DNA of 64,000 nucleotides, taken from assembly GCF_022213065.1 (NCBI RefSeq), contig NZ_JAKLJA010000010.1, forward strand, positions 146,198 to 210,197. The letters run 5' to 3'. Below are positions 28,618-36,976 of the stretch, in pieces; position 1 is the first letter of the stretch, and every line of letters starts with the position of its first letter. The position numbers and the translations under genes were made by a program. The notes beneath the pieces were generated by a model. That model made no database searches, was not told where the DNA came from, and saw nothing but the letters and a program-made list of their open reading frames with translations. This DNA comes from Paraburkholderia tagetis (GTDB lineage Bacteria > Pseudomonadota > Gammaproteobacteria > Burkholderiales > Burkholderiaceae).

Positions 28618-28971
28618 ATGACTGGAATCCGGAAGTTTGCGGCGCTCGCGCTGTGCGCGTCTTTTGCAGCCTCGCTGGCGGGCGTGGCCAATGTGGCGCA
28701 CGCAGAGGATCTGCCGACGTTCAAGCTGGAAATGACCGACGGCAAGCTCAACCCCGCGCGCATCGAGGTGCCGGCGGGCAAGCGCATCAAGATCGAGGTG
28801 CGCAACACGGGCAAGGGCGCGGCGGAGTTCGAAAGCGTCCAGTTGCGCAAGGAAAAGGTGCTGGCGCCGGGTGCAGACTCGTTCGTCGTGATCGCGCCGC
28901 TGGATCCGGGCGAGTACAAGTTTTTCGACGATTTCCATCAGCAGGCGCAGGGCGTGATTGTTGCCAGGTGA
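28618..28971 (+). CDS. ftrB: Cupredoxin-like periplasmic protein FtrB
   Basis: A 117-residue exported protein with a signal peptide ending near AHAED and a cupredoxin-type beta fold (TFKLEMTDGKLNPARIEVPAG...RIKIEVRNTG). In ftr systems this protein is thought to oxidise Fe(II) for the FTR1-type permease. I see no clear Cys/His/Met blue-copper ligand set at the C-terminus (it ends FDDFHQQAQGVIVAR). It lies 69 bases after ftrA; AGGAGCAGGT precedes the ATG. Confidence 0.85.
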   Translation: MTGIRKFAALALCASFAASLAGVANVAHAEDLPTFKLEMTDGKLNPARIEVPAGKRIKIEVRNTGKGAAEFESVQLRKEKVLAPGADSFVVIAPLDPGEYKFFDDFHQQAQGVIVAR

Positions 28972-28987
28972 TTGTCGAAGGATGTCG

Positions 28988-29029
28988 GTGCCAAATGATC
29001 GGCGCCAGATGATTGGCGTCGAATGAGCA
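28988..29029. repeat. 14-bp tandem repeat in the ftrB-ftrC gap
   Basis: GTGCCAAATGATCG, GCGCCAGATGATTG and GCGTCGAATGAGCA lie head to tail, and a further weak copy overlaps the end of ftrB. They occupy the only sizeable gap in the operon. Confidence 0.75.
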
Positions 29030-29099
29030 TTGCACGTGGCGAGAAGTCGCGAAGCAGGGAACGTGGCCGGCGCGTGAGCCGGCGGCAGGAGGTATGTCA

Positions 29100-29945
29100 A
29101 TGGGTCAGGTATTGTTCATCGTCTGGCGGGAGAGCGTCGAAGCGCTGCTCGTCGTCGGCATTCTGTATGCGTGGCTGAAGAACGGCGACGCCGACGCGCG
29201 TCGCGGCATGCCGTATCTGTGGGGCGGCGTGGGTCTCGGCCTGCTGGCGGCCGTTGCGCTGGGTGCCGCGCTCGTGGGTTTCACGGAAGTGCTCTCCGGC
29301 GATGCGCAGGATTACTTCCAGACCGGCATGGTGCTGGTCGCGTGCGTGCTGATCGTGCAAATGGTGCTGTGGATGAAGCAACATGGGCGCACGCTCAAGC
29401 GCGAGATGGAGCAGTCGCTCGAGCAGACGACGCGCGACGCGAACTGGTGGGGCATTACGGTGCTCGTCGCGCTCGCCATCGCGCGCGAGGGCAGCGAGAC
29501 GGTGATCTTCCTGTATGGCCTCGGCTTCGGCCAGTCGGGTCACGTGGATGCGAGCCAGTACATGGCCGTGCTGCTGGGCCTCGGCCTCGCGTTCCTCACG
29601 TTCTACTTGCTGCAACTGGGCGGCAGGCTGTTCTCGTGGCGCCACTTTTTCCGCGTCACCGAGATCATGCTGCTGTTCCTCGGCGCGGGCCTGTTCCAGA
29701 CCGGCGTCGACAAGCTGATCGACAAGGAAGTGCTGCCGACGATCATCGACCAGGTCTGGAACTCGTCGGCGATTCTCGACGATTCGAACACCTTTGGCTC
29801 GCTCGTCGCGACGCTCACGGGCTACCGCGCCCATCCGGCGCTCATGAACCTGATCGCCTATGCGGTGTACTGGCTCGTGGTGTGGTTCCTCGCGCGCCGC
29901 GCCGACGGGCGCGCCGCGGCCGTGACCAAGAGGAAGGCAGCATGA
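29100..29945 (+). CDS. ftrC: FTR1-family iron permease FtrC
   Basis: The 281-residue inner-membrane permease moves iron into the cytoplasm. Seven hydrophobic segments are visible, and both REXXE iron-passage motifs are present: RESVE near residue 10 in WRESVEALLV and REGSE near 125 in AREGSETVIF. AGGAGG at 29087-29092 is correctly spaced for the ATG at 29100 and too close for the one at 29094. Its stop overlaps the ftrD start (ATGA). Confidence 0.93.
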   Translation: MGQVLFIVWRESVEALLVVGILYAWLKNGDADARRGMPYLWGGVGLGLLAAVALGAALVGFTEVLSGDAQDYFQTGMVLVACVLIVQMVLWMKQHGRTLKREMEQSLEQTTRDANWWGITVLVALAIAREGSETVIFLYGLGFGQSGHVDASQYMAVLLGLGLAFLTFYLLQLGGRLFSWRHFFRVTEIMLLFLGAGLFQTGVDKLIDKEVLPTIIDQVWNSSAILDDSNTFGSLVATLTGYRAHPALMNLIAYAVYWLVVWFLARRADGRAAAVTKRKAA

Positions 29946-31396
29946 GTTGTGGGTTGGGTCAGGAGGCGGGCCAGGGCGTGGGCCAACAAGTGGGCCAAGG
30001 ACCGCTTCGGCAAGGCAAACTTGCCCAGGCGGGACAATGGATGCAGCGGCACGGCGCGATCATTCGCGCCGTGCAGTGGGTAGTCGTGGCGGTTTATGCG
30101 TTCCTGATTCTCGTTCCCGCGGTCATGCCGCTGCCCGGCGACACCGCGCATCTATGGAATAACCTCACGCTCGCGGCGCAGTTCGTGTTCTGGGGCATCT
30201 GGTGGCCGTTCGTGCTGCTCTCGATGGTGCTGCTCGGGCGCGTATGGTGCGGCGTGCTCTGTCCCGAAGGCGCGCTCAGCGAATTCGCGAGCAAGTTCGG
30301 GCGCGGCAAGTCCATCCCGCACTGGATGCGTTGGGGCGGCTGGCCCTTCGTGGCGTTTGGCCTCACCACCATCTACGGACAGATGGTGAGCGTCTACCAG
30401 TACCCCAAGGCGGTGCTGCTCGTGCTGGGCGGCTCCACGCTCGGCGCGATGGTGATCGGTTTCCTGTACGGGCGCGAAAAGCGCGTCTGGTGCAAATATC
30501 TCTGCCCCGTGAACGGGGTTTTTTCGCTTCTGGCACGCCTTGCGCCGTTTCACTTCAAGGTGAACGAAGACGCCTGGCGCAATTCGTACACGCACGGCGA
30601 GCACGGCGGGCATCGCGTGATTCCCGTGAACTGCGCGCCGCTCGTGCCGTTGCGCAACATGAAGGGCGGCGCTGCGTGCCACATGTGCGGACGCTGCAGC
30701 GGCCATCGTGATGCGATCGCGCTCACGTGGCGCTCGCCCTCGGAGGAAGTGGTCGAGCTCGGCGACAAGCAGGCGAGCGGCTGGGACACCGCGCTCATTC
30801 TCTACGGACTGCTTGGTATCGCGATCGGCGCGTTTCACTGGACCGCCTCGCGGTGGTTCGTCGACCTCAAGCAATCGTTCGCAGGCTGGCTCATCGACCA
30901 GAACATTACCTGGCCGCTCGAGACCAACGCGCCGTGGTTCCTGCTTACGCACTATCCCGCCCAAAACGACGTGTTCTCGTGGCTCGACGGCACCATGATC
31001 GTCGGCTATATCGTCGCGACGGGGCTCGTCTACGGCACGGCGCTGCTCGCGATCCTCGCACTTACGAGCGTGCTCGTCGGACGCTTCGAGATGCGTCGGC
31101 TCCATCACTTCGCGCAGTCGCTCATTCCGCTCGCGGGCGCGGGTGTGTTTCTCGGTCTTTCGGCCACGACGCTCTCGCTCCTGCGCGCCGAGCACGTGCC
31201 GGTCGATTGGGCCGCGAGCGTGCGCATTGCAATTCTCGTTATCACCAATGCGTGGAGCGCGTGGCTCGCCTGGCGCGTCACGGGACGCTACAGCACGCGT
31301 CTGTGGCAGCGTGCGCTCTCGCTGGCGGGCTTTTGCGCGGCGCTTGCCGTGGTCGACAGCGCGTGGTGGCTCATGTTCTGGGGCTGGGCGCACTGA
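29942..31396 (+). CDS. ftrD: Membrane polyferredoxin FtrD
   Basis: The 484-residue integral membrane protein belongs to the NapH/CcoG-like 4Fe-4S group and is proposed to accept electrons from the periplasmic oxidation step in Ftr iron uptake. Cysteine clusters are in CGVLCPEGALSE, CKYLCPVNGVFS and CHMCGRCSGH. At least five transmembrane segments flank them. The first 30 residues are a Gly/Gln-rich cytoplasmic stretch (GQEAGQGVGQQVGQG). Translationally coupled to ftrC by a 4-base overlap, last gene of ftrABCD. Confidence 0.9.
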   Translation: MSCGLGQEAGQGVGQQVGQGPLRQGKLAQAGQWMQRHGAIIRAVQWVVVAVYAFLILVPAVMPLPGDTAHLWNNLTLAAQFVFWGIWWPFVLLSMVLLGRVWCGVLCPEGALSEFASKFGRGKSIPHWMRWGGWPFVAFGLTTIYGQMVSVYQYPKAVLLVLGGSTLGAMVIGFLYGREKRVWCKYLCPVNGVFSLLARLAPFHFKVNEDAWRNSYTHGEHGGHRVIPVNCAPLVPLRNMKGGAACHMCGRCSGHRDAIALTWRSPSEEVVELGDKQASGWDTALILYGLLGIAIGAFHWTASRWFVDLKQSFAGWLIDQNITWPLETNAPWFLLTHYPAQNDVFSWLDGTMIVGYIVATGLVYGTALLAILALTSVLVGRFEMRRLHHFAQSLIPLAGAGVFLGLSATTLSLLRAEHVPVDWAASVRIAILVITNAWSAWLAWRVTGRYSTRLWQRALSLAGFCAALAVVDSAWWLMFWGWAH

Positions 31397-31589
31397 ATGC
31401 GGGGCGCATGGCGTTCCGCATAGGGCTGCATAGGGCCGCATGAAAGCCGCATGCGGCCCCACATCGGCTTCGTCAATTGCGAATGACGGGTATACGGAGA
31501 AGGGCAGCGCCACGGCTCAAGTGTGCGTGTACTCTCAAAAACCGGACTGGCAGGTGCGCCACCCGTTTTTTGAATATTCGGAGACACGT

Positions 31590-31997
31590 ATGCGAACGAG
31601 AGTAGTACTGACCGACGAAGACGTGACAAAAGTGGCCGATGCGGCCATCGCGCACGCCCGTGCGAACGAGTGGAAAGTGACGATCTCGATCGTCGACGAC
31701 GGTGGGCATCTGCTGTATTTGCGTCGCCTCGACGGTGCGCCGCCGATCAGCAGCGAAGTCGCGCCGGGCAAGGCGCGCACGGCGGCGCTGGGGCGCCGCG
31801 AAAGCCGCTTCTTCGAAGAGATGATCCGCGACGGCCGCACGGCGTTCCTGAGCGTGCCGCTCACGGCCATGCTCGAAGGTGGCGTGCCGATCGTCGCGAA
31901 CGGCGACGTGATTGGCGCAGTGGGCGTCTCGGGCGTGAAGGCCGATCAGGATGCGGCCATCGCACAGGCGGGCATCAAGGCGCTCAATCTGGCGTAA
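31590..31997 (+). CDS. GlcG/HbpS-type heme-binding domain protein
   Basis: The 135 residues are one GlcG (DUF336) domain: VTISIVDDGGHLLYLRRLDGAP, then PGKARTAALGRRES and GGVPIVANGDVIGAVGVSG, ending in a helix (DQDAAIAQAGIKAL). Members bind heme or corrinoids or are enzyme subunits of unknown role. There is no signal peptide, so it is cytoplasmic. GGAG lies before the ATG at 31590. The iron/heme neighbourhood (ftr upstream, hemP facing it) suits a heme link, which is inference. Confidence 0.85.
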   Translation: MRTRVVLTDEDVTKVADAAIAHARANEWKVTISIVDDGGHLLYLRRLDGAPPISSEVAPGKARTAALGRRESRFFEEMIRDGRTAFLSVPLTAMLEGGVPIVANGDVIGAVGVSGVKADQDAAIAQAGIKALNLA

Positions 31998-32067
31998 GTA
32001 GCGAAAGAAAAGGCGATCATGGCGCGAACCATCGTGCCATGACGTGTGCAGCAATAACCGTCAAAGC

Positions 32068-32099
32068 AAAAAGCCGCGGCATCGTTCGCGGCTTTTTTT
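32068..32099 (+). terminator. Terminator after GlcG-like gene
   Basis: AAAAAGCCGCG pairs with CGCGGCTTTTT around GCATCGTT and ends in seven Ts. The following 220 bases up to hemP hold no gene. Confidence 0.9.
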
Positions 32100-32319
32100 G
32101 CTTTTTGTTTTTTGCTTCGTGCGGCAAGCGCTTCGCGCGCCGCTACGATTTTCACAGGTGAGAACAAAAAAATGGCGTGGCTGGCTGCGACGGCTGCTTG
32201 AAGGATGTGTGCACGAACGAAGGGGTCTAGTCTCGCGTGCAGGCCGTCGTTGCTGGCTAATGCCCAACGCCTCTCATGGGAGGCGGTCCCCACAATACCT
32301 GGTACTAGAAACTCAAACC

Positions 32320-32601
32320 TCACTTGGTCAGAATCAGCTTGCCGAGCCGCGTCGCGCGCAACTGGTAAGTCTCGCCGTTGTGCACGATGCTCACGTGGCT
32401 GCGGCCTTGCAGCAGTGTCGTGCTTTCAAGCGATCGCTCGCTACCCGTTTTCGGGCTGGCTGCGGCGCTGGCCGTAGCGCTGGCTGGGCTGACGCTTTTA
32501 CGCGTCACGGCGGGCGCTGCGGGTTTCTGCACACGGGTGCCGGTGAGGGCGGAGCCGGTGCGGTTCACACTGAGGGTCGACGAGCGGTTGAATTCGGTCA
32601 T
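32320..32601 (-). CDS. hemP: Hemin uptake protein HemP/HmuP
   Basis: The 93-residue product ends in the HemP domain (LLQGRSHVSIVHNGETYQLR, then RLGKLILTK). The first 60 residues are Ser/Ala/Thr-rich and likely disordered. In Burkholderia and rhizobia HemP/HmuP is a small DNA-binding activator of the hemin receptor operon. Here no hemin receptor or hmu transport genes follow. A promoter with a near-perfect Fur box is 43 bases upstream, so expression should rise under iron starvation. Confidence 0.88.
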   Translation of the reverse strand: MTEFNRSSTLSVNRTGSALTGTRVQKPAAPAVTRKSVSPASATASAAASPKTGSERSLESTTLLQGRSHVSIVHNGETYQLRATRLGKLILTK

Positions 32602-32637
32602 GAATGTGACGGGGTTGGATCTCGATTCGATGGGTCT

Positions 32638-32667
32638 ATATTAAATGATAATCGTTCCCATTTGCAA
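32638..32667 (-). promoter_or_regulatory. Fur-controlled promoter of hemP
   Basis: On the minus strand TTGCAA and TAATAT are 18 bases apart. The Fur box AATGATAATCGTTCCCATT (plus strand, 32644-32662) fills the spacer exactly and matches the consensus at about 15 of 19 positions. Confidence 0.85.
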
Positions 32668-32732
32668 CTTCGCGAAATTCATCGAAAGCGAATACCGATA
32701 GCCTGTTGCATGCGCGCCCCTCAAAACAACGA

Positions 32733-32753
32733 CGCCCGGCGTGTGGCCGGGCG
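32733..32753 (-). terminator. Hairpin downstream of DUF1857 gene
   Basis: CGCCCGGC pairs with GCCGGGCG around GTGTG; on the minus strand it runs into TCGTTGTTTT. A likely weak terminator for the DUF1857/osmC pair. Confidence 0.6.
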
Positions 32754-32866
32754 CGAATGGGGGCATGCCGCGACGTGGCGCGGCTCGATCGGGAGGCGCA
32801 AAACACATCAGTTGAACGGCAGCGGTTCTAGCGCAGCCGCCCAGTGCAACGGCTCAGTGTGACCAC

Positions 32867-33352
32867 TCAGTGCAGCGGCGCCTCCGGCTCGCCCAGTCCC
32901 TGCACGTACTGACGAATGAGCCGCACGGTGTCGATATCCGACTCGTGATACGCCGATTTCACGATCTCCGAAGTCTGGTGGTCGTCTTTCGTATCGGTGG
33001 TCGGCAGCGTCGTGCGGTACTCGAAGCGCAGGAACAGCTGAAGCTCATCGGGTTGCTCGATCGTCATCGTGAGCGAGCCGCCCACGTACTCGGCGGTCGG
33101 CAGGATGTCGTAGCGCACGTTCTCGTTCGGCGTGAGCGTGACGCGGTCGCGCACCGTGGCGTGGCCGTAGTGCAGCTCGCGCTCGAGCGTGTTGCCCTCG
33201 CGCGAAAGAATCGTGCAGCTGTCGAGCCCGATCACGAAAAGCTGCGGCTGCTCGGCGCGCAGCACGAGGCCTTCCCAAAGCTGCTCGCGCGTCATGGGCA
33301 GGACGAGCGGGTTCAGCGGGTCGTTGATCTGGATAAGGTGTTCGAAATTCAA
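32867..33352 (-). CDS. DUF1857 (AtaL-like, SRPBCC fold) protein
   Basis: The 161 residues match the DUF1857/AtaL-like group of START-fold proteins: FEHLIQINDPLNPL, TREQLWEGLVLRAE and VGGSLTMTIEQPDELQLFLRFEY. Their ligand is unknown. The best start is a TTG at 33352, with AAGGAAGG about eight bases upstream, because the conserved N-terminal FEHL lies before the first internal ATG. It is 40 bases behind an osmC gene on the same strand and probably cotranscribed with it. Confidence 0.8.
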   Translation of the reverse strand: MNFEHLIQINDPLNPLVLPMTREQLWEGLVLRAEQPQLFVIGLDSCTILSREGNTLERELHYGHATVRDRVTLTPNENVRYDILPTAEYVGGSLTMTIEQPDELQLFLRFEYRTTLPTTDTKDDHQTSEIVKSAYHESDIDTVRLIRQYVQGLGEPEAPLH

Positions 33353-33392
33353 GGCGGCGCCTTCCTTTGTAGCGATTTCCGTCCGCCGCCAC

Positions 33393-33791
33393 TTACGCGG
33401 CGACGAGGCCCGAGCGGATCGTGATCGAGTTCGTCAAGACCTTATGGACCGGGCAGGCATTGGCGATCTGCAGCAGACGCTCGCGCTGCTCGTCCGAGAG
33501 CGGACCTTCGAGCGCGATCTGGCGATCGATCGTGGTGCCTTCGCTGCCGGTTTCCATCGAGAGCTTCACGCGCACGCCTTCGAGCGGCCACTCTTTCCTT
33601 TGCGCATACATCTTCAGCGTGATCGACGTGCAGGCGCCGAGGCTCGACAGCAGCAGCGAATAAGGCGTGGGGCCGCGGTCGCCGCCGCCGGCGGATGCCG
33701 GTTCGTCGGCGATCCATGTGTGGGTGCCGTCGTCGAACTGGACCTGATAGTTGGTCGAGCCAATGTGTGCGGTGACTGCGGTTTCGGCCAT
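33393..33791 (-). CDS. OsmC/Ohr-family protein
   Basis: A 132-residue OsmC-fold protein of the YhfA-like branch. The features are GPTPYSLLLSSLGACTSITL, with the first reactive cysteine, and LLQIANACPVHKVL, with the second. These cysteines reduce organic hydroperoxides in family members. GAGGAGCGC precedes the ATG at 33791. It is upstream of and likely cotranscribed with the DUF1857 gene. Confidence 0.9.
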   Translation of the reverse strand: MAETAVTAHIGSTNYQVQFDDGTHTWIADEPASAGGGDRGPTPYSLLLSSLGACTSITLKMYAQRKEWPLEGVRVKLSMETGSEGTTIDRQIALEGPLSDEQRERLLQIANACPVHKVLTNSITIRSGLVAA

Positions 33792-34029
33792 GCGCTCCTC
33801 GCGGGCGGAACGGTTGAAAGGGAACATGCCGCGGCCCGTCGGGCTGGCCCGTTGGGCGCGCGGCATGGAAAGCCATATTGTGACGGAAAGCGGATCAAGC
33901 TGCGGAGGTGTCGATGGGGTGCGCCGCGCCTTCCGTCACTGGCGCGGCCGAAAAAACCTGAGCAAAAAACGCGCCGCCGGTGCCGTGAGCTTCAGCGCGC
34001 TCCGGGCGTTCGATGCCTTCAGCGTGCGC

Positions 34030-34923
34030 TCAGTGCGCAATGTGCCCCATGCGTCCGGCCTGGTAGTCGAGCACGGCCTGGCGGATCTCCTGCTCGGTGT
34101 TCATCACGAACGGGCCGTAGCGCACGACCGGCTCGTTGAGCGGCAGGCCGCCGATCAGCAGCACTTCGGTGGGCCCGGCCGCGTCGCCAGTTTCGTTCTC
34201 AGGCGTGGAGATCGTGACAGTGTCGCCGTCGCCGGCAAAAGCCACCATCTGCTGCGCGCCGATAGCCTCGCCATTGACGCCGTATTGCGCCGTGCCGGAA
34301 AGGCCGTAGGCGAACACGTTCCAGCCCGCGGGCACCGGCTGCTCCACGCGCGCGCCAGGCGCGAGCGTGAAATGCAGGTAGAGGATGGGCGTGCGGATCT
34401 CGATGGCGGCTTTCGCGCCCAGCGACTCGCCCGCGATCACCTTGACCGTGGCCAGGCCGTCGGCCGAGCGGCCCTGCGGAATCTGCGCGTGCGGCATCTC
34501 CTGATAGCGCGGCGCGATCATCTTGTCGCGGGCGGGCAGGTTCACCCACAGTTGCAGCCCGTGCATGCGCCCGCCCGTGCGTGTGAATTCGGGGTCGGGC
34601 ATCTCGCTGTGGATCACACCGGCGCCGGCCGTCATCCATTGCACGTCGCCGGGGGCGAGCGTGCCCGAGTGGCCTGCCGAATCCTTGTGGCCGAAGCGGC
34701 CCGCGAGCATATAGGTGACCGTTTCGAAGCCGCGGTGCGGATGATCGGGCGCACCCTTGGCGGCGCCGGGCGCGTAATCGACGGGCCCCATCTCGTCGAG
34801 CAGCAGGAACGGATCGAAATCCATCAACTGACGGGTGGGGAAGGGGCGATTGACGATGAATCCACCGCCCTCGGTGGTTTGAACCGCGGGAAAAACGTGG
34901 GCGATCGAGCGGACGGCCGACAT
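34030..34923 (-). CDS. Pirin family protein
   Basis: The 297-residue bicupin has the pirin signature DHPHRGFETVTYMLAGRF with HSEMPD and the metal ligands (His, His, His, Glu) in the N-terminal cupin. The C-terminal cupin begins near APGARVEQPVPAG. Bacterial pirins are described as quercetinases or redox-linked regulators; the role here is open. GAGGTGA lies before the ATG at 34923. It diverges from a LysR-type gene, a common arrangement for pirin, so that regulator may control it. Confidence 0.92.
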   Translation of the reverse strand: MSAVRSIAHVFPAVQTTEGGGFIVNRPFPTRQLMDFDPFLLLDEMGPVDYAPGAAKGAPDHPHRGFETVTYMLAGRFGHKDSAGHSGTLAPGDVQWMTAGAGVIHSEMPDPEFTRTGGRMHGLQLWVNLPARDKMIAPRYQEMPHAQIPQGRSADGLATVKVIAGESLGAKAAIEIRTPILYLHFTLAPGARVEQPVPAGWNVFAYGLSGTAQYGVNGEAIGAQQMVAFAGDGDTVTISTPENETGDAAGPTEVLLIGGLPLNEPVVRYGPFVMNTEQEIRQAVLDYQAGRMGHIAH

Positions 34924-35045
34924 GGATATCACCTCGAAAAAATGGGAATTACGCGATATGCGAAACAAACCGCTATTATAGGTAGCCGATTTGGCCTGTT
35001 TGACCGCCTGATCGCAATGGATTGTCCCATCGCTGGAACGACGAC

Positions 35046-36071
35046 ATGAAAATCGATTCGCACAACCTGAACGACCTGATGTACTTCTCGCAGGTGGTGG
35101 AGCACGGGGGTTTCTCGGCGGCTGAACGCGTGCTAGGCATATCGAAGTCGCGTCTCTCGCGGCGGGTGAGCGAACTGGAAGCATCGCTCGGCGTGCGTCT
35201 CTTGCAGCGCTCCACGCGCAAGCTCGCGCTCACCGAGGCGGGCGAGCTCTTCTACCAGCATTGCCGCGCCATGCTCTCGGAGGCGCAGGCCGCGGTGAAC
35301 GTCGTTCAGTCGCTGCGGTCTTCGCCGCGCGGCACGGTGCGCGTGAGCGTGCCGGTCACGCTCTCGCAAACCATCTTCTCGCAGATCATTCCCGAATTCA
35401 TGCATCGCTTCCCGGAAGTGCGGGTGGTGATGCGCGTGACGAACCGCGTGATCGACCTCTTCGAAGACTCGGTCGATATCGCCTTGCGCGTGCGTTCGGA
35501 GCCGCCCGAGAACGCCAATATCGTGGTGCGTCCGCTCTGGCGCACCGAGCAGATGCTGGTGGGCGCGCCAAGCCTGCTCGCGCAGAATGCGCCGCCGCTC
35601 ACGCCCGACGACCTCGCGCGTTTCGAAACGCTCGATACGCCCACGAGCGACGGTCGCCACGTGTTCCATCTGATCTCGCCGGACGGCACGCACCACGCGC
35701 ACGAGCACGAGCCGCGGCTCATCAGCGCCGACCTCACCACGGTTCGCGAAGCTGCACTGCAAGGCCTCGGCATTGCCGCGCTGCCGGAGATGATGTATGG
35801 CGCCGCGCTGCGCTCGGGCAAGCTATCGCCGGTGATGCCGGGCTGGACGCTGCCGGTGCCGCAGCTCTATGCGGTGTTTCTCTCGCGCCAGGGCATGGTT
35901 CCGGCGGTGCGCGCGTTTGTCGACTATCTGGTCGAGGTGCTCGATGCGGACCAGAGCCTTCAGCAGGAATGTCCGCTCAGGAGCGATGTCGCTGCGCTGA
36001 TGGAGCAGGGCGGCGGGCAGGCCCGCGCAACATCGAAGCCGCCTGAAGAGCGCCTGGCCGGTCACACCTGA
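35046..36071 (+). CDS. LysR-type transcriptional regulator
   Basis: A 341-residue LysR-family regulator. The winged HTH covers residues 8-65 (LMYFSQVVEHGGFSAAERVL, then SKSRLSRRVSELE), followed by the periplasmic-binding-like effector domain from about 90 to 300. The last 35 residues are a polar tail beyond the usual family length. The ATG at 35046 has GGAACGA upstream. It diverges from the pirin gene with 122 bases between starts, the classical position for a LysR activator of its neighbour. Confidence 0.92.
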   Translation: MKIDSHNLNDLMYFSQVVEHGGFSAAERVLGISKSRLSRRVSELEASLGVRLLQRSTRKLALTEAGELFYQHCRAMLSEAQAAVNVVQSLRSSPRGTVRVSVPVTLSQTIFSQIIPEFMHRFPEVRVVMRVTNRVIDLFEDSVDIALRVRSEPPENANIVVRPLWRTEQMLVGAPSLLAQNAPPLTPDDLARFETLDTPTSDGRHVFHLISPDGTHHAHEHEPRLISADLTTVREAALQGLGIAALPEMMYGAALRSGKLSPVMPGWTLPVPQLYAVFLSRQGMVPAVRAFVDYLVEVLDADQSLQQECPLRSDVAALMEQGGGQARATSKPPEERLAGHT

Positions 36072-36447
36072 AAGCAGGCCGATATAAGCGGCAGAAGCTT
36101 TGCGAACGTATATGCGCGTGCGTTGCATGAAACGCGAGTGATGCGAGCCGATGCGCACGACGCATTGCACGCGATTTGCATTTTTGCATTTTATTTTGGC
36201 ATTTAAGCGCCGCCGGCAATCGTTACTTTCAATGGCCGAAGTATTGAACGTGTGCGGCGAGAGGAATATATTGAAATCCCTCTCGCCAAGCACCGGTCTT
36301 GTGCGGGAATTGATGGCCGCTATCATAGCGAGCCTTCAGGGCTGAAAGCGCAGTCCGTGTCGACCACGGCAAGTCGCATGTGCCGATGTGAACCGAACGA
36401 TTGTCGGGGATCGTCGCCACCGCCCGAATGCGCCGCGTGCGCACGAA

Positions 36448-36479
36448 AAAAGGCCCTCATCTGACGATGGGGGCCTTTT
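36448..36479 (-). terminator. Terminator of the bfd-tonB-exbBD operon
   Basis: AAAAGGCCCTCAT pairs with ATGGGGGCCTTTT (one wobble) around CTGACG. On the minus strand it lies 59 bases after exbD and has a T run. The stretch 36072-36447 between the lysR stop and this hairpin is AT-rich and holds nothing I recognise. Confidence 0.85.
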
Positions 36480-36538
36480 ACCTGGTGCTCCGAAATCGCC
36501 TGCTCGATCGCTCGCGCAATGACCCATGCCGAGCGGGA

Positions 36539-36958
36539 TCAGTGACGAGCGGGATCGGTAACGAAGCCGAGCTTCGTGAGGCCGCCGCTCTGCGCCGCCG
36601 ACATCACTTGCGCCACCTTTTCGTAGACGACCTTGCGGTCCGCGTTCAAGTGCAACTCGGGCTGCGGTTGTTGCTGCGCCGCTGCGGCAATCTTCGTCTT
36701 GAGCGCGTCGTCGTTGACGGCCGAGCCGTCCCACAGCACCGTGCCGTCCGCTTCGATCGACAGGTTGATCTGCGCGGGCCTGGCGTCTTCCTTCTGGCTG
36801 CTCGCGTGCGGCAGGTCGATCTTCACGGCGTGACGGATCACGGGAATCGTCACCATGAAAACGATCAGGAGAACCAACATGACGTCGACGAGCGGCGTCA
36901 TGTTGATCTCGTTCATGAGGCCATCGTCGTCGTCGCTGGCAAAGGGGCTCATCGCCAT
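36539..36958 (-). CDS. exbD: ExbD, TonB energy-transducing subunit
   Basis: The 139-residue ExbD has a short acidic N-terminus, one transmembrane helix with the essential aspartate D25 in MTPLVDVMLVLLIVFMV, and a periplasmic domain. With ExbB it couples the proton gradient to TonB, powering outer-membrane siderophore and heme receptors. It follows exbB by 18 bases on the minus strand and ends the iron operon. Confidence 0.94.
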   Translation of the reverse strand: MAMSPFASDDDDGLMNEINMTPLVDVMLVLLIVFMVTIPVIRHAVKIDLPHASSQKEDARPAQINLSIEADGTVLWDGSAVNDDALKTKIAAAAQQQPQPELHLNADRKVVYEKVAQVMSAAQSGGLTKLGFVTDPARH

Positions 36959-36976
36959 GTTGCTTGCCTCCGCCGA

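Noticed and set aside
31998..32862. Plus-strand ORF over the hemP region (272 codons)
   Set aside because: It crosses a terminator and the Fur box and is opposite hemP; composition and content do not look coding.
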